A DNA stretch of 64,000 nt from Pedobacter insulae (GTDB lineage Bacteria > Bacteroidota > Bacteroidia > Sphingobacteriales > Sphingobacteriaceae), in contig NZ_FOPP01000002.1 of assembly GCF_900113525.1 (NCBI RefSeq), positions 124,001 to 188,000 of the forward strand, in the 5' to 3' direction. Positions 35,003-44,422 of this stretch are shown here, piece after piece. The notes under the pieces were generated by a model, which worked only from the letters and a program-made list of their open reading frames with translations, searched no databases and was not told the DNA's origin. Position 1 is the stretch's first letter. Each line of letters starts with the position of its first letter. Made by a program: the position numbers and the translations under genes.

Positions 35003-35545
35003 TTAAACACTCACCTTTTCAAAAAAGCTAAAGGATGAATTTCCGTATTTTCTAACTTCAGTAAAGCCAGGCAGGGTATGTAATTTTAAAAATGGAGGAT
35101 GCTCGACTATTAAAGTACCATTATCTTCTAACAAATTGTGCTGCATCACTAATACTGGAATCATCGGAATATTCGGCAAATCGTAAGGAGGATCGGCAAA
35201 GATAATATGGTATTGATTATTGTCTTGGGTTAAAAACTTAAAAGTATCGCCCTTTTGTGCATCAATTTCGTTCAAATCATATTTTTCGGCTGTTGTTTTT
35301 AACCAATGAACACAGCCAGGATGCTTATCCACCGAAGTTACGTGCTGTATACCTCTTGACGCAAACTCGATGCTGATACTGCCAGTTCCACTAAATAAAT
35401 CCAATACATTGCAATGCTCAAAATCATAGGTATTGTAAAGGATATTGAATAAGGCCTCCTTGGCCATATCGGTGGTAGGCCTTACCGGTAATTTTGCAGG
35501 CGCATTAAATTGCTTACCTTTTAATTTTCCGCCAATTATACGCAT
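35003..35545 (-). CDS. rsmD: 16S rRNA (guanine(966)-N2)-methyltransferase
   Basis: A 180-residue SAM-dependent methyltransferase of the RsmD family. Visible: MRIIGGKLKGKQF at the N-terminus, RPTTDMAKEALFNIL, SAM motif I (VLDLFSGTGSISIEFASRG) and the catalytic IIFADPPYDLP (DPPY, N2-guanine methylation). Length is normal. It overlaps the DUF3822 gene by 10 bp and is followed by coaD after 23 bp, an order common in Bacteroidota. Confidence 0.94.
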   Translation of the reverse strand: MRIIGGKLKGKQFNAPAKLPVRPTTDMAKEALFNILYNTYDFEHCNVLDLFSGTGSISIEFASRGIQHVTSVDKHPGCVHWLKTTAEKYDLNEIDAQKGDTFKFLTQDNNQYHIIFADPPYDLPNIPMIPVLVMQHNLLEDNGTLIVEHPPFLKLHTLPGFTEVRKYGNSSFSFFEKVSV

Positions 35546-36366
35546 TGGGTTAATGCTAATAAAGTGGTATAATAATGTGAAGGCATGTCTTCTAAAACTT
35601 GTCGATCTAACGTAGAATCTACAAAATCAAGAAAATGGATAGCCTTAAAGTATTTTTTCAGACAACCATAATGCAGATCTTCCTGTACAATAATACCGGT
35701 AATATAAACCTGGGTATTATCAAAATTAATTGATAATTGATTTGATATCAATAGTATATAATAATTAAACTCCTCGGCCGACTCTATTTCATAACATTGT
35801 TGGAAGATAACATTTTTATCCGCTACAAATAAAACGTGCATCGAACCTGCAGTAAAGTCGATGTATAAAGAAGAGCCGGTATTATTTTCGGCTAGTTTAA
35901 GGAGCGGCGAATACGGCTGATATTTTTTACTATTGGCGAACCACTGGTTAATGATTTCATCTGTGTCCTTTGAGAAAGAATACATGGAGGTAAAGCCAAA
36001 ATTGGCATGTGAGGCCGTGTAAATATCTGCTGAACTATGCGCAGGGAAAAATTTGGTATATAAATTCGGTTCCTCGTTCTGATAAAGCTCATTGGGTACA
36101 GCAAGATGATTTTCTGTACAAACAGCAATCTTGATTTCGGCAAATGATAATCCTAAATAAACATCATTTTTAATCCTACTTCCTAAATTTTTTGAAACAT
36201 CGGTTATTTCCTGCTCATCATAAACCGCAACCACCTTCTTCAATTCGTTGTTTACAATGGCATATGAAAAACTATCCATTCCTATGCTAACTAATAAACT
36301 GCAGTGCACAGCAGTGCCGGGGTCAAATTTAGGGTCGATTAATAGGATGCTGTTTTGTCTATTCAT
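35536..36366 (-). CDS. DUF3822 family protein
   Basis: A 276-residue protein of the Bacteroidota DUF3822 family. The fold looks like an actin/ASKHA-type or PilM-like pair of alpha/beta halves: CSLLVSIGMDSFSYAIVN, DVYLGLSFAEIKIAVC, SLYIDFTAGSMHVLFV (about 170-185) and TQVYITGII are the strand segments of such a fold. This structural guess is mine. It has no signal peptide. It is the first gene of a transcript with rsmD and coaD; the divergent helicase starts 53 bp away. Confidence 0.82.
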   Translation of the reverse strand: MNRQNSILLIDPKFDPGTAVHCSLLVSIGMDSFSYAIVNNELKKVVAVYDEQEITDVSKNLGSRIKNDVYLGLSFAEIKIAVCTENHLAVPNELYQNEEPNLYTKFFPAHSSADIYTASHANFGFTSMYSFSKDTDEIINQWFANSKKYQPYSPLLKLAENNTGSSLYIDFTAGSMHVLFVADKNVIFQQCYEIESAEEFNYYILLISNQLSINFDNTQVYITGIIVQEDLHYGCLKKYFKAIHFLDFVDSTLDRQVLEDMPSHYYTTLLALTQCV

Positions 36367-36419
36367 GTTTTACAAAAATAATTCTTTTTTCTATAACATT
36401 ACCATTGCATCTTTGCTAA

Positions 36420-37874
36420 ATGGATAAAGCTAGTTTAATTGCACAAACCTATCAATTTCCGCCTACAAACGAGCAGTTAATATTTTGTCAGAAAGTTGCA
36501 ACGTTTTTAACCCAGCAGCAGCATCACAGCTGTTTTATTTTGCGAGGTTATGCTGGAACTGGTAAAACCACGTCCATTGCAGCTCTTGTGGGAGCTTTAC
36601 CGCACTTTAAATTAAAGGTAGTGTTGCTGGCACCAACAGGTCGCGCCGCCAAAGTAATCAGCAATTATACCGGAAAAAGAGCTTTAACGATCCATAAAAA
36701 AATCTATAGAAAGCGATCAGCTGTATCCTTAGAGATGGCTTTTCAGCTAGCTCCCAATTTAGCAGAGCAAACTTTGTTTATTGTGGATGAGGCCTCGATG
36801 ATTGCAGATGAATGGAATCAACAAAACGGATCATCATTTCTAAAAGACCTTATTGAATTTGTTTATCAACCATCACCCACCGGAGAGAATAAAAATTGCA
36901 GCCTGTTATTTGTTGGCGATACTGCGCAATTACCTCCGGTAGGGAGTATCGAAAGCCCAGCATTAAATGAGAAATATCTTAAAGACCATTTTAACTTACA
37001 GGTAACTGCAGTAGAATTAAAAGAAGTCGTTAGGCAAGAAAAAAAATCTGGTATATTAACCAATGCAACGATGCTACGCAAACTCATTCATCATTACGCA
37101 GCCGACAGCAAAACATTACCCCAATTTAAATCGAAAGGTTACAAGGATTTATTTAGGATGACTGGAGCCAAATTAGTGGAAGGATTGGAATATGCCTATG
37201 GTAAGTTCGGAATAGAAAATTCTTTGGTAGTGTGCCGTTCTAATAAATCAGCCAATGTTTACAATAACCAAATTAGAGCCAGGCTGTTATATAGAGATGA
37301 AGAATTAAGCGGGGGCGACCAAATTATGGTGGTTCGTAATAATTATTTTTGGCTTCCCGATAATGCAAATGCAGCCTTTATAGCAAATGGTGATATGGCT
37401 AAAGTTGTTCGCGTACGAAGAGAGGAAGAGCGTTATGGATTTAGGTTTGCGGAAGTTAACTTAGAGTTTTTAGATTTTCCGGAAGCGGGCACCATTACTT
37501 GCAAAGTCATACTAGATACCCTCCAGGCCGAAACACCAAATTTGTCTTATAGTCAGGGTAAACAGTTATTTGAAGGCCTGTTAGTTGATTACGAACATAT
37601 CAGCAACAAAAAAGAGCGGATGCAGGCCATTAAAGAAGATCCTTATTACAATGCTTTACAAATTAAATTTGCTTACGCAGTTACTTGTCATAAGGCTCAG
37701 GGCGGACAATGGGATGCTGTTTTTGTAGATCAGGGTTACCTGACAGATGAAATGATTGATCTGGACTTTTTAAGATGGCTATATACCGCCGTAACGCGGG
37801 CTAAAAAAGAACTCTTTTTGGTGAACTTTGCCTCTAATTTATTTGTAAATAATCACATCGAGGAAGATTTCTAA
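36420..37874 (+). CDS. RecD/PIF1-like AAA helicase
   Basis: A 484-residue SF1B DNA helicase. Walker A ILRGYAGTGKTT (about 41-52), motif Ia LLAPTGRAAKV, Walker B TLFIVDEASMI, motif III LLFVGDTAQLPPVG and C-terminal UvrD-like AVTCHKAQGGQWDAVFVDQG and LRWLYTAVTRAKKELFLV. It lacks the N-terminal helix-hairpin-helix domains of RecD2, so it is a short RecD/Dda-like enzyme. The role is probably DNA repair or recombination. The histidine-kinase gene is convergent, with 4 bp between the stops and no visible hairpin. Confidence 0.9.
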   Translation: MDKASLIAQTYQFPPTNEQLIFCQKVATFLTQQQHHSCFILRGYAGTGKTTSIAALVGALPHFKLKVVLLAPTGRAAKVISNYTGKRALTIHKKIYRKRSAVSLEMAFQLAPNLAEQTLFIVDEASMIADEWNQQNGSSFLKDLIEFVYQPSPTGENKNCSLLFVGDTAQLPPVGSIESPALNEKYLKDHFNLQVTAVELKEVVRQEKKSGILTNATMLRKLIHHYAADSKTLPQFKSKGYKDLFRMTGAKLVEGLEYAYGKFGIENSLVVCRSNKSANVYNNQIRARLLYRDEELSGGDQIMVVRNNYFWLPDNANAAFIANGDMAKVVRVRREEERYGFRFAEVNLEFLDFPEAGTITCKVILDTLQAETPNLSYSQGKQLFEGLLVDYEHISNKKERMQAIKEDPYYNALQIKFAYAVTCHKAQGGQWDAVFVDQGYLTDEMIDLDFLRWLYTAVTRAKKELFLVNFASNLFVNNHIEEDF

Positions 37875-37878
37875 GCTT

Positions 37879-39174
37879 TTAGGGAAATAGCACGGTGAAA
37901 GTCGTCCCTTTATTTTCTTCGCTTTCCACCAGTAGTTCACCTCCATGCTGTTGCATTATTTTTTGTGAAATGTGTAAGCCAAGTCCAATGGATTGTTCTC
38001 CATGTAAACCTTTTCTTCCCGCTTGCGAGAATTGCTGAAAAATATAAGACAACAGCTCTTTTGGAATTCCAATTCCATCATCTTTAACTTTTATTTCAAT
38101 ACGCTTTGCAATTTTTCTTAAGCTTATATTGATGATTTTATCATCTGAAGAGAATTTAATAGCATTACTGATTAAATTATCTAACACCCGCTCTAATTTA
38201 GAGGCATTTGCATGGGCATAAATTTTGTCCTCATCTAAATGAAGAATCAGATCCCTTTTACTATTTGTTTTCCATTTTTCAACCGTCGATGTGAGAAAAG
38301 AGTTCAGGTTTAACGCCTGAGTATCTAACTGGATTTTATCCGTTTTTATGGCTTCCAACAAATCATTGATAATGTTTTTGGCCTGTTGGGAAGCAGTTAA
38401 GATATGCTTTAGCTCTTCCTTAGGATCCTCATTATATAGTAGGGTACTTAAAGCTTCGATGTTATGCAATGGATTTCTTAAATCATGCGCCACAAATCCC
38501 AAAATCTCTCCCTGTTGGGCGTGTAGTTTTTCCACTTCTAGATTTTTTTCTTCGAGTTGTTTAAGCCTAACAAAATGCTGTGATTTGAAAAAATAACTGT
38601 ACCTCGAAAAGCAAAGTAATATAAAACCCAATATAACCCCCGCAAAAACATTCATCATCTTATCCTCAAAGCTGATGGTGGCTGAAATCATACTGAGCCA
38701 GTAAACAAGCGTGATGAAGATGGCTATGAGCGTTATTTCAATATATTCAAGTGCAAAAAACAAACTAACAGTCGCAATACCTATCAAAAACAGTGTTAAA
38801 GTATTTTTGGTGTTATGCATAGAAACCGTGTAACTGGCACTGAAAGAAACCAAAAGCAAAAAGACAATAAATAAAATGGTAATACCCTTCTTCAGTAGTT
38901 GGTTGTTTTGGTAGAATTTTAAGGTAACGCTGCTACTGACCAATAAGAAGAAAGTACCGCACATTTGCGTCCAATTAAGGGTAGAATACGCGTTATAATT
39001 TTGTACTTTGATAATCTCGTCGTAATAAAAAAGTGATAAGAGCCTAAACAACACTGAAAAAATAAAGAAAACAGCACTTAGCACCCTTACTTGTCTCACA
39101 TTAGAGAGGACGTAAAAATCCTGGAAAGCGGCTGAGAACCTCGATGGTGTTTGGTAATTAAATAGCGTAGCCAA
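37879..39174 (-). CDS. Membrane sensor histidine kinase
   Basis: A 431-residue HisKA/HATPase kinase. The N-terminal half has about six hydrophobic segments (residues 30-200), with no obvious periplasmic sensor domain, so it may sense within the membrane. H-box GFVAHDLRNPLHNIEALS, N-box LERVLDNLISNAIKFS, G1 VKDDGIGIP and G2 IGLGLHISQ are all intact. The start is TTG 39174 (MATLFNYQ): an in-frame stop lies 15 bp upstream and the next ATG would remove membrane segments. No response regulator is adjacent, so it is an orphan kinase. Confidence 0.85.
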   Translation of the reverse strand: MATLFNYQTPSRFSAAFQDFYVLSNVRQVRVLSAVFFIFSVLFRLLSLFYYDEIIKVQNYNAYSTLNWTQMCGTFFLLVSSSVTLKFYQNNQLLKKGITILFIVFLLLVSFSASYTVSMHNTKNTLTLFLIGIATVSLFFALEYIEITLIAIFITLVYWLSMISATISFEDKMMNVFAGVILGFILLCFSRYSYFFKSQHFVRLKQLEEKNLEVEKLHAQQGEILGFVAHDLRNPLHNIEALSTLLYNEDPKEELKHILTASQQAKNIINDLLEAIKTDKIQLDTQALNLNSFLTSTVEKWKTNSKRDLILHLDEDKIYAHANASKLERVLDNLISNAIKFSSDDKIINISLRKIAKRIEIKVKDDGIGIPKELLSYIFQQFSQAGRKGLHGEQSIGLGLHISQKIMQQHGGELLVESEENKGTTFTVLFP

Positions 39175-39246
39175 TTGAAAACGATTAGATTTTTAAAAAT
39201 AGTAAAACAATATCGACTTCCCTAAATTAATTGTTAAGTTTTTACA

Positions 39247-40047
39247 CTATCCCAGTTCCCAAGCTAAACCTTCTGGTTTTTCTTCAATTATAGTTTCCAC
39301 TATTTCCATTGGTAAAAATGGCACTTCAATTCCATCTTTATATTTTGATGCAAATACAATAGATCCTGCCCTTGCTCTTCTAGAATTTATATTGCATTTA
39401 TCGTCTAAATAATGAATTGCAATAGCCACTAATACTGCGCGATCACCTCCTAAAACTAAAGGGATATTTAATTTTGCTCCACGAAATTTGCTGATCAATG
39501 GGATGGTAAGTGGATTAACCGGGATGGTCTGGTGTTCATCACCATTCAAATCCATATTATAGCACATCAATTCTATCACTGCGGTCGTCGCCCTTTCAAT
39601 CTGCTTAATCCCTGTGCTTTCTCCAAATGCGATATTAAGTTGGTTTGGTAACAGCACCGCTATAGTTGGATACGTAAATAACAGGGTGTCCAATTGTATA
39701 AAACTACTAAATTGAAAGCCAGTGAGGAGCTTTATATCTCCCTGCATCAGTTTTTTATTGCCCGAAAAATCTTGAGATATAGTCTTAAAAACTGCTAGGA
39801 TTTGTTTGTTAAGGCGATTAATGATCGTGTCATCAGCGCCATAGACAAACAATGGCTTAAAAGCTTTTCTAATCTTGGCTGCGGCGCTGCTTGCCGCTCC
39901 AAAATCAGCGCTACTTTTCTTGGAGGCCTCCGTTTGGTTAATGGGCTTGGATGACTTAGACCTCACCGCATTTCTCCCTTTTTTCTTGGAAAAAATTAAA
40001 TCCCCAAGCTTGCCAGAAAGTTGAATTATTCCTCCTTGTGTTGCCAT
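39247..40047 (-). CDS. DUF6266-like hypothetical protein
   Basis: A 266-residue protein without a recognised domain. Its N-terminus (GGIIQLSGKLGDLIFSKKKG, then VRSKSSKPI) resembles the DUF6266 pattern (GKVGxVVxxxxxGxxxVRSxP) that is multicopy in Pedobacter-like genomes. The C-terminal half is beta-rich. I use ATG 40047 (MATQGGII) because upstream in-frame codons back to 40197 encode no family-like sequence and run through the promoter region. The upstream intergenic DNA carries an unusual 11-bp tandem repeat. Confidence 0.65.
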   Translation of the reverse strand: MATQGGIIQLSGKLGDLIFSKKKGRNAVRSKSSKPINQTEASKKSSADFGAASSAAAKIRKAFKPLFVYGADDTIINRLNKQILAVFKTISQDFSGNKKLMQGDIKLLTGFQFSSFIQLDTLLFTYPTIAVLLPNQLNIAFGESTGIKQIERATTAVIELMCYNMDLNGDEHQTIPVNPLTIPLISKFRGAKLNIPLVLGGDRAVLVAIAIHYLDDKCNINSRRARAGSIVFASKYKDGIEVPFLPMEIVETIIEEKPEGLAWELG

Positions 40048-40167
40048 ATTTTTCGTACCTTTACATAACATCAACCGATGTGTAAAGCTAAGATAGTCAA
40101 AGGCTTTCATATTTAGCTTCCTGGCATCATTCACTGGCCAATATTCAAACCCAACCGCACTTAACTC

Positions 40168-40247
40168 GAGTCCACCCCAAGTCCGCACTAAGTCCACGCT
40201 ATGTCCACATTAAATCCAGGGTAGTAAGCTTGTTCCAAGCTTGTACC
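40168..40247. repeat. Degenerate 11-bp tandem repeat array
   Basis: Five consecutive 11-bp units (40168-40222): GAGTCCACCCC / AAGTCCGCACT / AAGTCCACGCT / ATGTCCACATT / AAATCCAGGGT, sharing a TCC core. After a 3-bp gap there are two near-identical 11-mers AAGCTTGTTCC / AAGCTTGTACC (40226-40247). The period is one helical turn. The array lies 120 bp upstream of the DUF6266-like start. Confidence 0.7.
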
Positions 40248-40265
40248 TCCCTTGTCACTCCCTAT

Positions 40266-40307
40266 ATAAAGGCCCCAAAGCTTAACGTTAAGCTTTGGGG
40301 CCTTTAT
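40266..40307. terminator. Perfect 42-bp palindromic terminator
   Basis: Arms 40266-40286 and 40287-40307 are exact reverse complements with no spacer (GGCCCC/GGGGCC inside). It lies 18 bp past the stop of the minus-strand DPP-IV-like gene, so it most likely terminates that transcript. Confidence 0.85.
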
Positions 40308-40324
40308 GGGATATATGGTGACTA

Positions 40325-42493
40325 TTACCTGCCTCCTGGCGGACAATTCTCTTTCAAGAACTTGGTAAAGACTAGCGATAAGTGTTCTCTGGTTCCGGCG
40401 CCTTCTGCAATACCATGTGTACGGTTAGGATAGCTCATCATCTGGAAAACCTTTTTGTTTTTAATCAACTCATTAATCAACATCTCCGCATTTTGATAAT
40501 GAACATTATCATCACCGGTACCATGAATATATAACAAGTTACCAACCAGGTTTTTGGCATAAGTAATGGGCGAACCTTTTATATACGCCTCTGTACTTGG
40601 GAATGGAGTGCCCATGTAACGCTCCTGATAAATATTATCATAGGTTAGCTGGTTAGCGACTGCAGCTACAGCAATCCCGGTTTTATAAATTTCTGGATAT
40701 TGGAACAGCAAGTTTAGCGTTGAGGAACCACCGCCGCTCCATCCATGTACTGCTACGCGATCTTTATCCATAAAGGGATAGGTTGCCAGTAGCTTTTTAG
40801 TGGCCATTGCCTGATCCCGGATATTAATTACCCCTATATTTTTATAAATGCTTTTACGCCATGCGGCACCCTTTGGTACAGGAGCACCTCTATTATCCAT
40901 CGATATATAAATGTAGCCATCCGCTGCCATATCGCCATGATATAAACTATTTCTACCCGCACCGAAAACATCAGCAGCAGTTTGCGATGCCGGTTCGCCA
41001 TACACATAAAATACCACCGGATACTTTTTAGTGCTGTCAAAATTATCCGGTTTTTTCATCCATCCATCCATTTCAACACCATCTTCGGTTGTTACTTTAA
41101 AAAACTCCACTTTGTTTTTTGGCGGTTGTTGCTTTGCAAGCTGATTGGTAATACTTCCCTCCATGGTTAATGGATTCTTTGTCGTAAAATTCATCCACTC
41201 GGTAACCGGACTCACAATGGAACTGTTATAGCTGTGTCTCGCAAATAAACCATTCGGAGAAATGGTATAACTATGTGTGCCGGGTAACACTGATGGCGTT
41301 ACCATTTCTAATTTACCTTTCCCATCTAATCTTGTTTTATAAAGGTATTTTTGGGTCGCATTATTGGGCGACGCGCTAAAATAAACCAGATTGTTCTTTT
41401 CGTCAATTAAATTAACGTCCATTATATCATACTGGCCATTGTTAATGAGCGTCTGCTTTTTGCCATCTTTACTTATTCTATATAGATGTCGCCAACCGTC
41501 TTTCTCACTCTCCCAAATAAATTCTTTATTGCCGTTTAACCAAGTCCAGCCATCATTTGGATCAATCCAAGCCTGACTGTTCTCTTTCAAAATTTCGGTT
41601 ATGTTACCCGAATTTATATTGGCAACAAATACCTTGCTTTCGTTTTGTTCACGGTTTAACTGTTGTAAAATTACCTCATTGGTATTCGGTATCCACTCCA
41701 TGCGTGGAATATAATGTTGCACATTGTCGCCCGGAACAGCAAGCCAATTCGTTTTAGCAGTTTGCAGATCTACGATGCCTATCTTGCAAGAAGACGGGTC
41801 CTGGCCAACTTTAGGATATTCAACCGGAACGGTAAAAGAATAGATCGAATCGGTATTGTTCATCATCAAAAAGTTTTTGATCCTGGTTGCATCTATTTGC
41901 CAATAGGCAATAGATTTTCCGTCAGGGCTCCATCTGAAGCCATCCAAACAATTGAATTCCTCTTCGTAAACCCAATCAAATGTGCCATTGATCATTCTGC
42001 TGGTGCCATCCGTAGTAAGTGCCTTTGAACTATGTGTGGCCAAATCTTCCACATAAATATTGTGACCGCTAACATAGGCTACCTTGCTGCCATCTGGTGA
42101 GAATTTCGCAAACATCAAAGAAGATGCAGGTTTATCCTTACCAATTTGAGTAAGCGTGCCGTTACCGATGTCGGCTACCCAGTAATCTCCGCGACTGTCC
42201 TGACGCCAAACTCTCCTTGTATTGGTATAAATTAATGCTTTTTTACCATCATCGGTTAGTTGGAAGCTTCGTACCGATAGGGGGGAGCCAGCATTTGGCG
42301 GAGTAAGCAGGGCGCTACTAATGATCACTTTCCGTTCGTTTTTAGGTAAAGTTACCGTGATAATTTCTCCACCCGAATTGAGGTAGTAAGCATTTCCTTC
42401 CTTGGTCCAGTTTAGCCCTCCTCTTTGTGCGTAGGCTTGGCTGTAGCTTCCGATGAAAACTGCGATAGCGATTAAAATTTTGGTTATTTTCAT
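40325..42493 (-). CDS. Secreted S9 dipeptidyl-peptidase IV-like enzyme
   Basis: A 722-residue exported serine peptidase with a signal peptide (MKITKILIAIAVFIG...AYAQ). The beta-propeller carries the family Glu motif FDWVYEEEF (DW(V/I)YEEE, N-terminal amine recognition), diagnostic for DPP-IV. The catalytic domain has HGWSGGGSST (Ser), HGTGDDNVHYQNA (Asp) and NRTHGIAEG (His). It should remove X-Pro dipeptides in the periplasm. This is distinct from the other S9 gene at 22.6 kb, which lacks the EE motif. The LTA-synthase-like gene is 5 bp upstream on the same strand. Confidence 0.92.
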   Translation of the reverse strand: MKITKILIAIAVFIGSYSQAYAQRGGLNWTKEGNAYYLNSGGEIITVTLPKNERKVIISSALLTPPNAGSPLSVRSFQLTDDGKKALIYTNTRRVWRQDSRGDYWVADIGNGTLTQIGKDKPASSLMFAKFSPDGSKVAYVSGHNIYVEDLATHSSKALTTDGTSRMINGTFDWVYEEEFNCLDGFRWSPDGKSIAYWQIDATRIKNFLMMNNTDSIYSFTVPVEYPKVGQDPSSCKIGIVDLQTAKTNWLAVPGDNVQHYIPRMEWIPNTNEVILQQLNREQNESKVFVANINSGNITEILKENSQAWIDPNDGWTWLNGNKEFIWESEKDGWRHLYRISKDGKKQTLINNGQYDIMDVNLIDEKNNLVYFSASPNNATQKYLYKTRLDGKGKLEMVTPSVLPGTHSYTISPNGLFARHSYNSSIVSPVTEWMNFTTKNPLTMEGSITNQLAKQQPPKNKVEFFKVTTEDGVEMDGWMKKPDNFDSTKKYPVVFYVYGEPASQTAADVFGAGRNSLYHGDMAADGYIYISMDNRGAPVPKGAAWRKSIYKNIGVINIRDQAMATKKLLATYPFMDKDRVAVHGWSGGGSSTLNLLFQYPEIYKTGIAVAAVANQLTYDNIYQERYMGTPFPSTEAYIKGSPITYAKNLVGNLLYIHGTGDDNVHYQNAEMLINELIKNKKVFQMMSYPNRTHGIAEGAGTREHLSLVFTKFLKENCPPGGR

Positions 42494-42498
42494 TGGTT

Positions 42499-44364
42499 TT
42501 ATAGTTTTATAAATTGTTGATAAACAGTTTGTAGGTAGGATTTTCCAAGTTTTAAATTAGTTTGGGTAGCACTAGCGTTATTTGCATCCGCTTCGTAGAG
42601 TATGCTCTTGCCCACATTGTCAAATGTAACACTTTGTTGTTGGTTGATAAAACCAAATCCGTTATCCCAACTAAAGAACGCAAATCCGTTAGTGTAAGGG
42701 TTTAATAGATTTTTGCTCCAGGTAAATTCTTTAGCGGAAATATTTAATTGGGCAAGCAATGTTGAAGCGAGGTCTTGCTGACTGCCGATGATATCAGAAC
42801 TTTGACCCCTATATTCCTCTTTTATCACCTCTCCGAAAAATAAAAGGGGTATGTGATAACGTTGCGGCATAAAGATATCGTATTTGTTTTTAGGATAAAG
42901 ATGACCATGGTCGGCTATGACGATAAACAACGTATTTTTATACCAATCTTGCTTTTTAGCTTTTGTTAAATAAGCGTTCATACACGAATCAGTATAATAG
43001 GCAGTGCTTTTAAAGCGCTGCACAGGATCCGATTTACCAAACTTGTAAGCGGTAGGCAGTTCAAATGGCTCGTGGTTTGTTAATGATAAAATTGTAGCAA
43101 AAAACGGCTGTGGGGTGTTACTTGCGGCTTGTAATTGCTTATCGAAAACAAGATCATCATAGGCTCCCCATTTTGAATTCATATCTTTTTTATCGAAGCT
43201 ATTCTTATCTGTTAAAACACTGTAATCGTGACTTAAAATAAATGCTTTATAATTATCAAACTCCGATTCTCCTCCGTAAAAGAAAGAGGTATGATAGTTT
43301 TTTCTGGCAAGGGACTGACTAATCGCAGGTATTTTCTGCATCTTTTCAGGCCACTTTACAATGCTGCCAGTTCCCAAGGTGGGGAAGCCGGTTAAGGTGC
43401 CAATTAAACCTTTGTCGGTTCGGTTTCCTGCAGCATAAATTTTGCTAAATAAGAAGCCTTTTTGCATTAAGCTATCGAGGTGGGGACTAATACCATCTTC
43501 ATTGCCAAGCGTTTTGGTGAGGTTTGCCGTAAAGCTCTCGAGGAGAAAAATAACCACATTGGGTGTTTTAGTCTTAAGGATGTTGAGGGTGCTGTCTTTT
43601 TTAACTTGATATAGTTGGGCTACATTTTTAGCTGCCTCCGTTTCATTAAAATAACGATAAGGATTTTTATTGGTTTTTTTTGAAGCTAACAGGCTTGATA
43701 TCAAGTTCCATTCTGTATTAACTGCTGCATGATTGAGTATTGGATGTTCGCTAAAATAGGCCATACTTTGGTTATTTGGGGCTACACCGGTGCCACCTCT
43801 GATACAGATAAAATTAATACCTAAGAAAAGCAATGCGATCACTATTTTTAACCAAGTCCGCCCTTTTTTTAACTGATATTCGGTTTTTGTGATTTTAGCG
43901 TTTAAGTAAAATGAAACGGCTACCAGCACTAAAAAAGTAAGTATGCTGAGCAAGATAGGTGAAGATGCGCTCGACGCCAGCGCTTCATTGGGGGTTTCGA
44001 TTAGAAAGCCGAAAGCGCGTTCATTTACCTTACTTCCCCATTCCCTGTAAATATTAAAATTAATGACTGCTAATAAGCTAAAACATACAATGAAAAACCT
44101 ATTGTAGCTGTTAATCCAGCGCAGATTTAGGGCTGACCGGTTGCTTAAAAACCAAAAAAAGAAGGCTAGTAGGGGAATAGTACACAAATAAGCCGTCATA
44201 GAGAGGTCTAATCGAAGCCCATGGTAAAGTGTCAATATTCGTTCCGTAAAGGGAATGTCTCTAAGTTTTCGATGGAAAATGAATAGAAAGGCAAGGCGCT
44301 CTATTAAGAAAAATAGTATCCAAAAAGCAAAAAATCGGACAAAAAAAATCAGGCTTTTAAACAT
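42499..44364 (-). CDS. LTA synthase family sulfatase-fold membrane protein
   Basis: A 621-residue inner-membrane protein. Five transmembrane helices (about 5-200) precede a periplasmic sulfatase-fold domain (about 260-580) with VVIFLLESFTANLTKT (metal Glu and Thr nucleophile region), RTDKGLIGTLTGFP and FIVIADHGHLYP (DHG motif). This matches the LtaS/OpgB (MdoB) family, which transfers phosphoglycerol or phosphoethanolamine groups. Since this is a diderm bacterium, lipid or glycan phosphoglycerol modification is more likely than lipoteichoic acid synthesis. Its start codon lies inside an inverted repeat (44346-44404). Confidence 0.86.
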   Translation of the reverse strand: MFKSLIFFVRFFAFWILFFLIERLAFLFIFHRKLRDIPFTERILTLYHGLRLDLSMTAYLCTIPLLAFFFWFLSNRSALNLRWINSYNRFFIVCFSLLAVINFNIYREWGSKVNERAFGFLIETPNEALASSASSPILLSILTFLVLVAVSFYLNAKITKTEYQLKKGRTWLKIVIALLFLGINFICIRGGTGVAPNNQSMAYFSEHPILNHAAVNTEWNLISSLLASKKTNKNPYRYFNETEAAKNVAQLYQVKKDSTLNILKTKTPNVVIFLLESFTANLTKTLGNEDGISPHLDSLMQKGFLFSKIYAAGNRTDKGLIGTLTGFPTLGTGSIVKWPEKMQKIPAISQSLARKNYHTSFFYGGESEFDNYKAFILSHDYSVLTDKNSFDKKDMNSKWGAYDDLVFDKQLQAASNTPQPFFATILSLTNHEPFELPTAYKFGKSDPVQRFKSTAYYTDSCMNAYLTKAKKQDWYKNTLFIVIADHGHLYPKNKYDIFMPQRYHIPLLFFGEVIKEEYRGQSSDIIGSQQDLASTLLAQLNISAKEFTWSKNLLNPYTNGFAFFSWDNGFGFINQQQSVTFDNVGKSILYEADANNASATQTNLKLGKSYLQTVYQQFIKL

Positions 44365-44404
44365 TGGCTGCTAATTTAATAAAAAGCCATGATAAAAGCC
44401 TGAT
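44346..44404 (-). terminator. Hairpin bracketing the LTA-synthase-like start codon
   Basis: A 13-bp perfect inverted repeat: 44346-44358 and 44392-44404. In the minus-strand RNA the stem closes a 33-nt loop that contains the ATG (44364-44362) and is followed by a run of U. It could terminate the upstream secreted-protein gene and/or hide the start of the next gene. Confidence 0.6.
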
Positions 44405-44422
44405 TGTCCGGTTGCTTAAAAC

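Noticed and set aside
40048..40197. Upstream extension of the DUF6266-like gene to 40197
   Set aside because: The extra 50 residues have no family similarity; a good ATG with a family-like N-terminus is at 40047.
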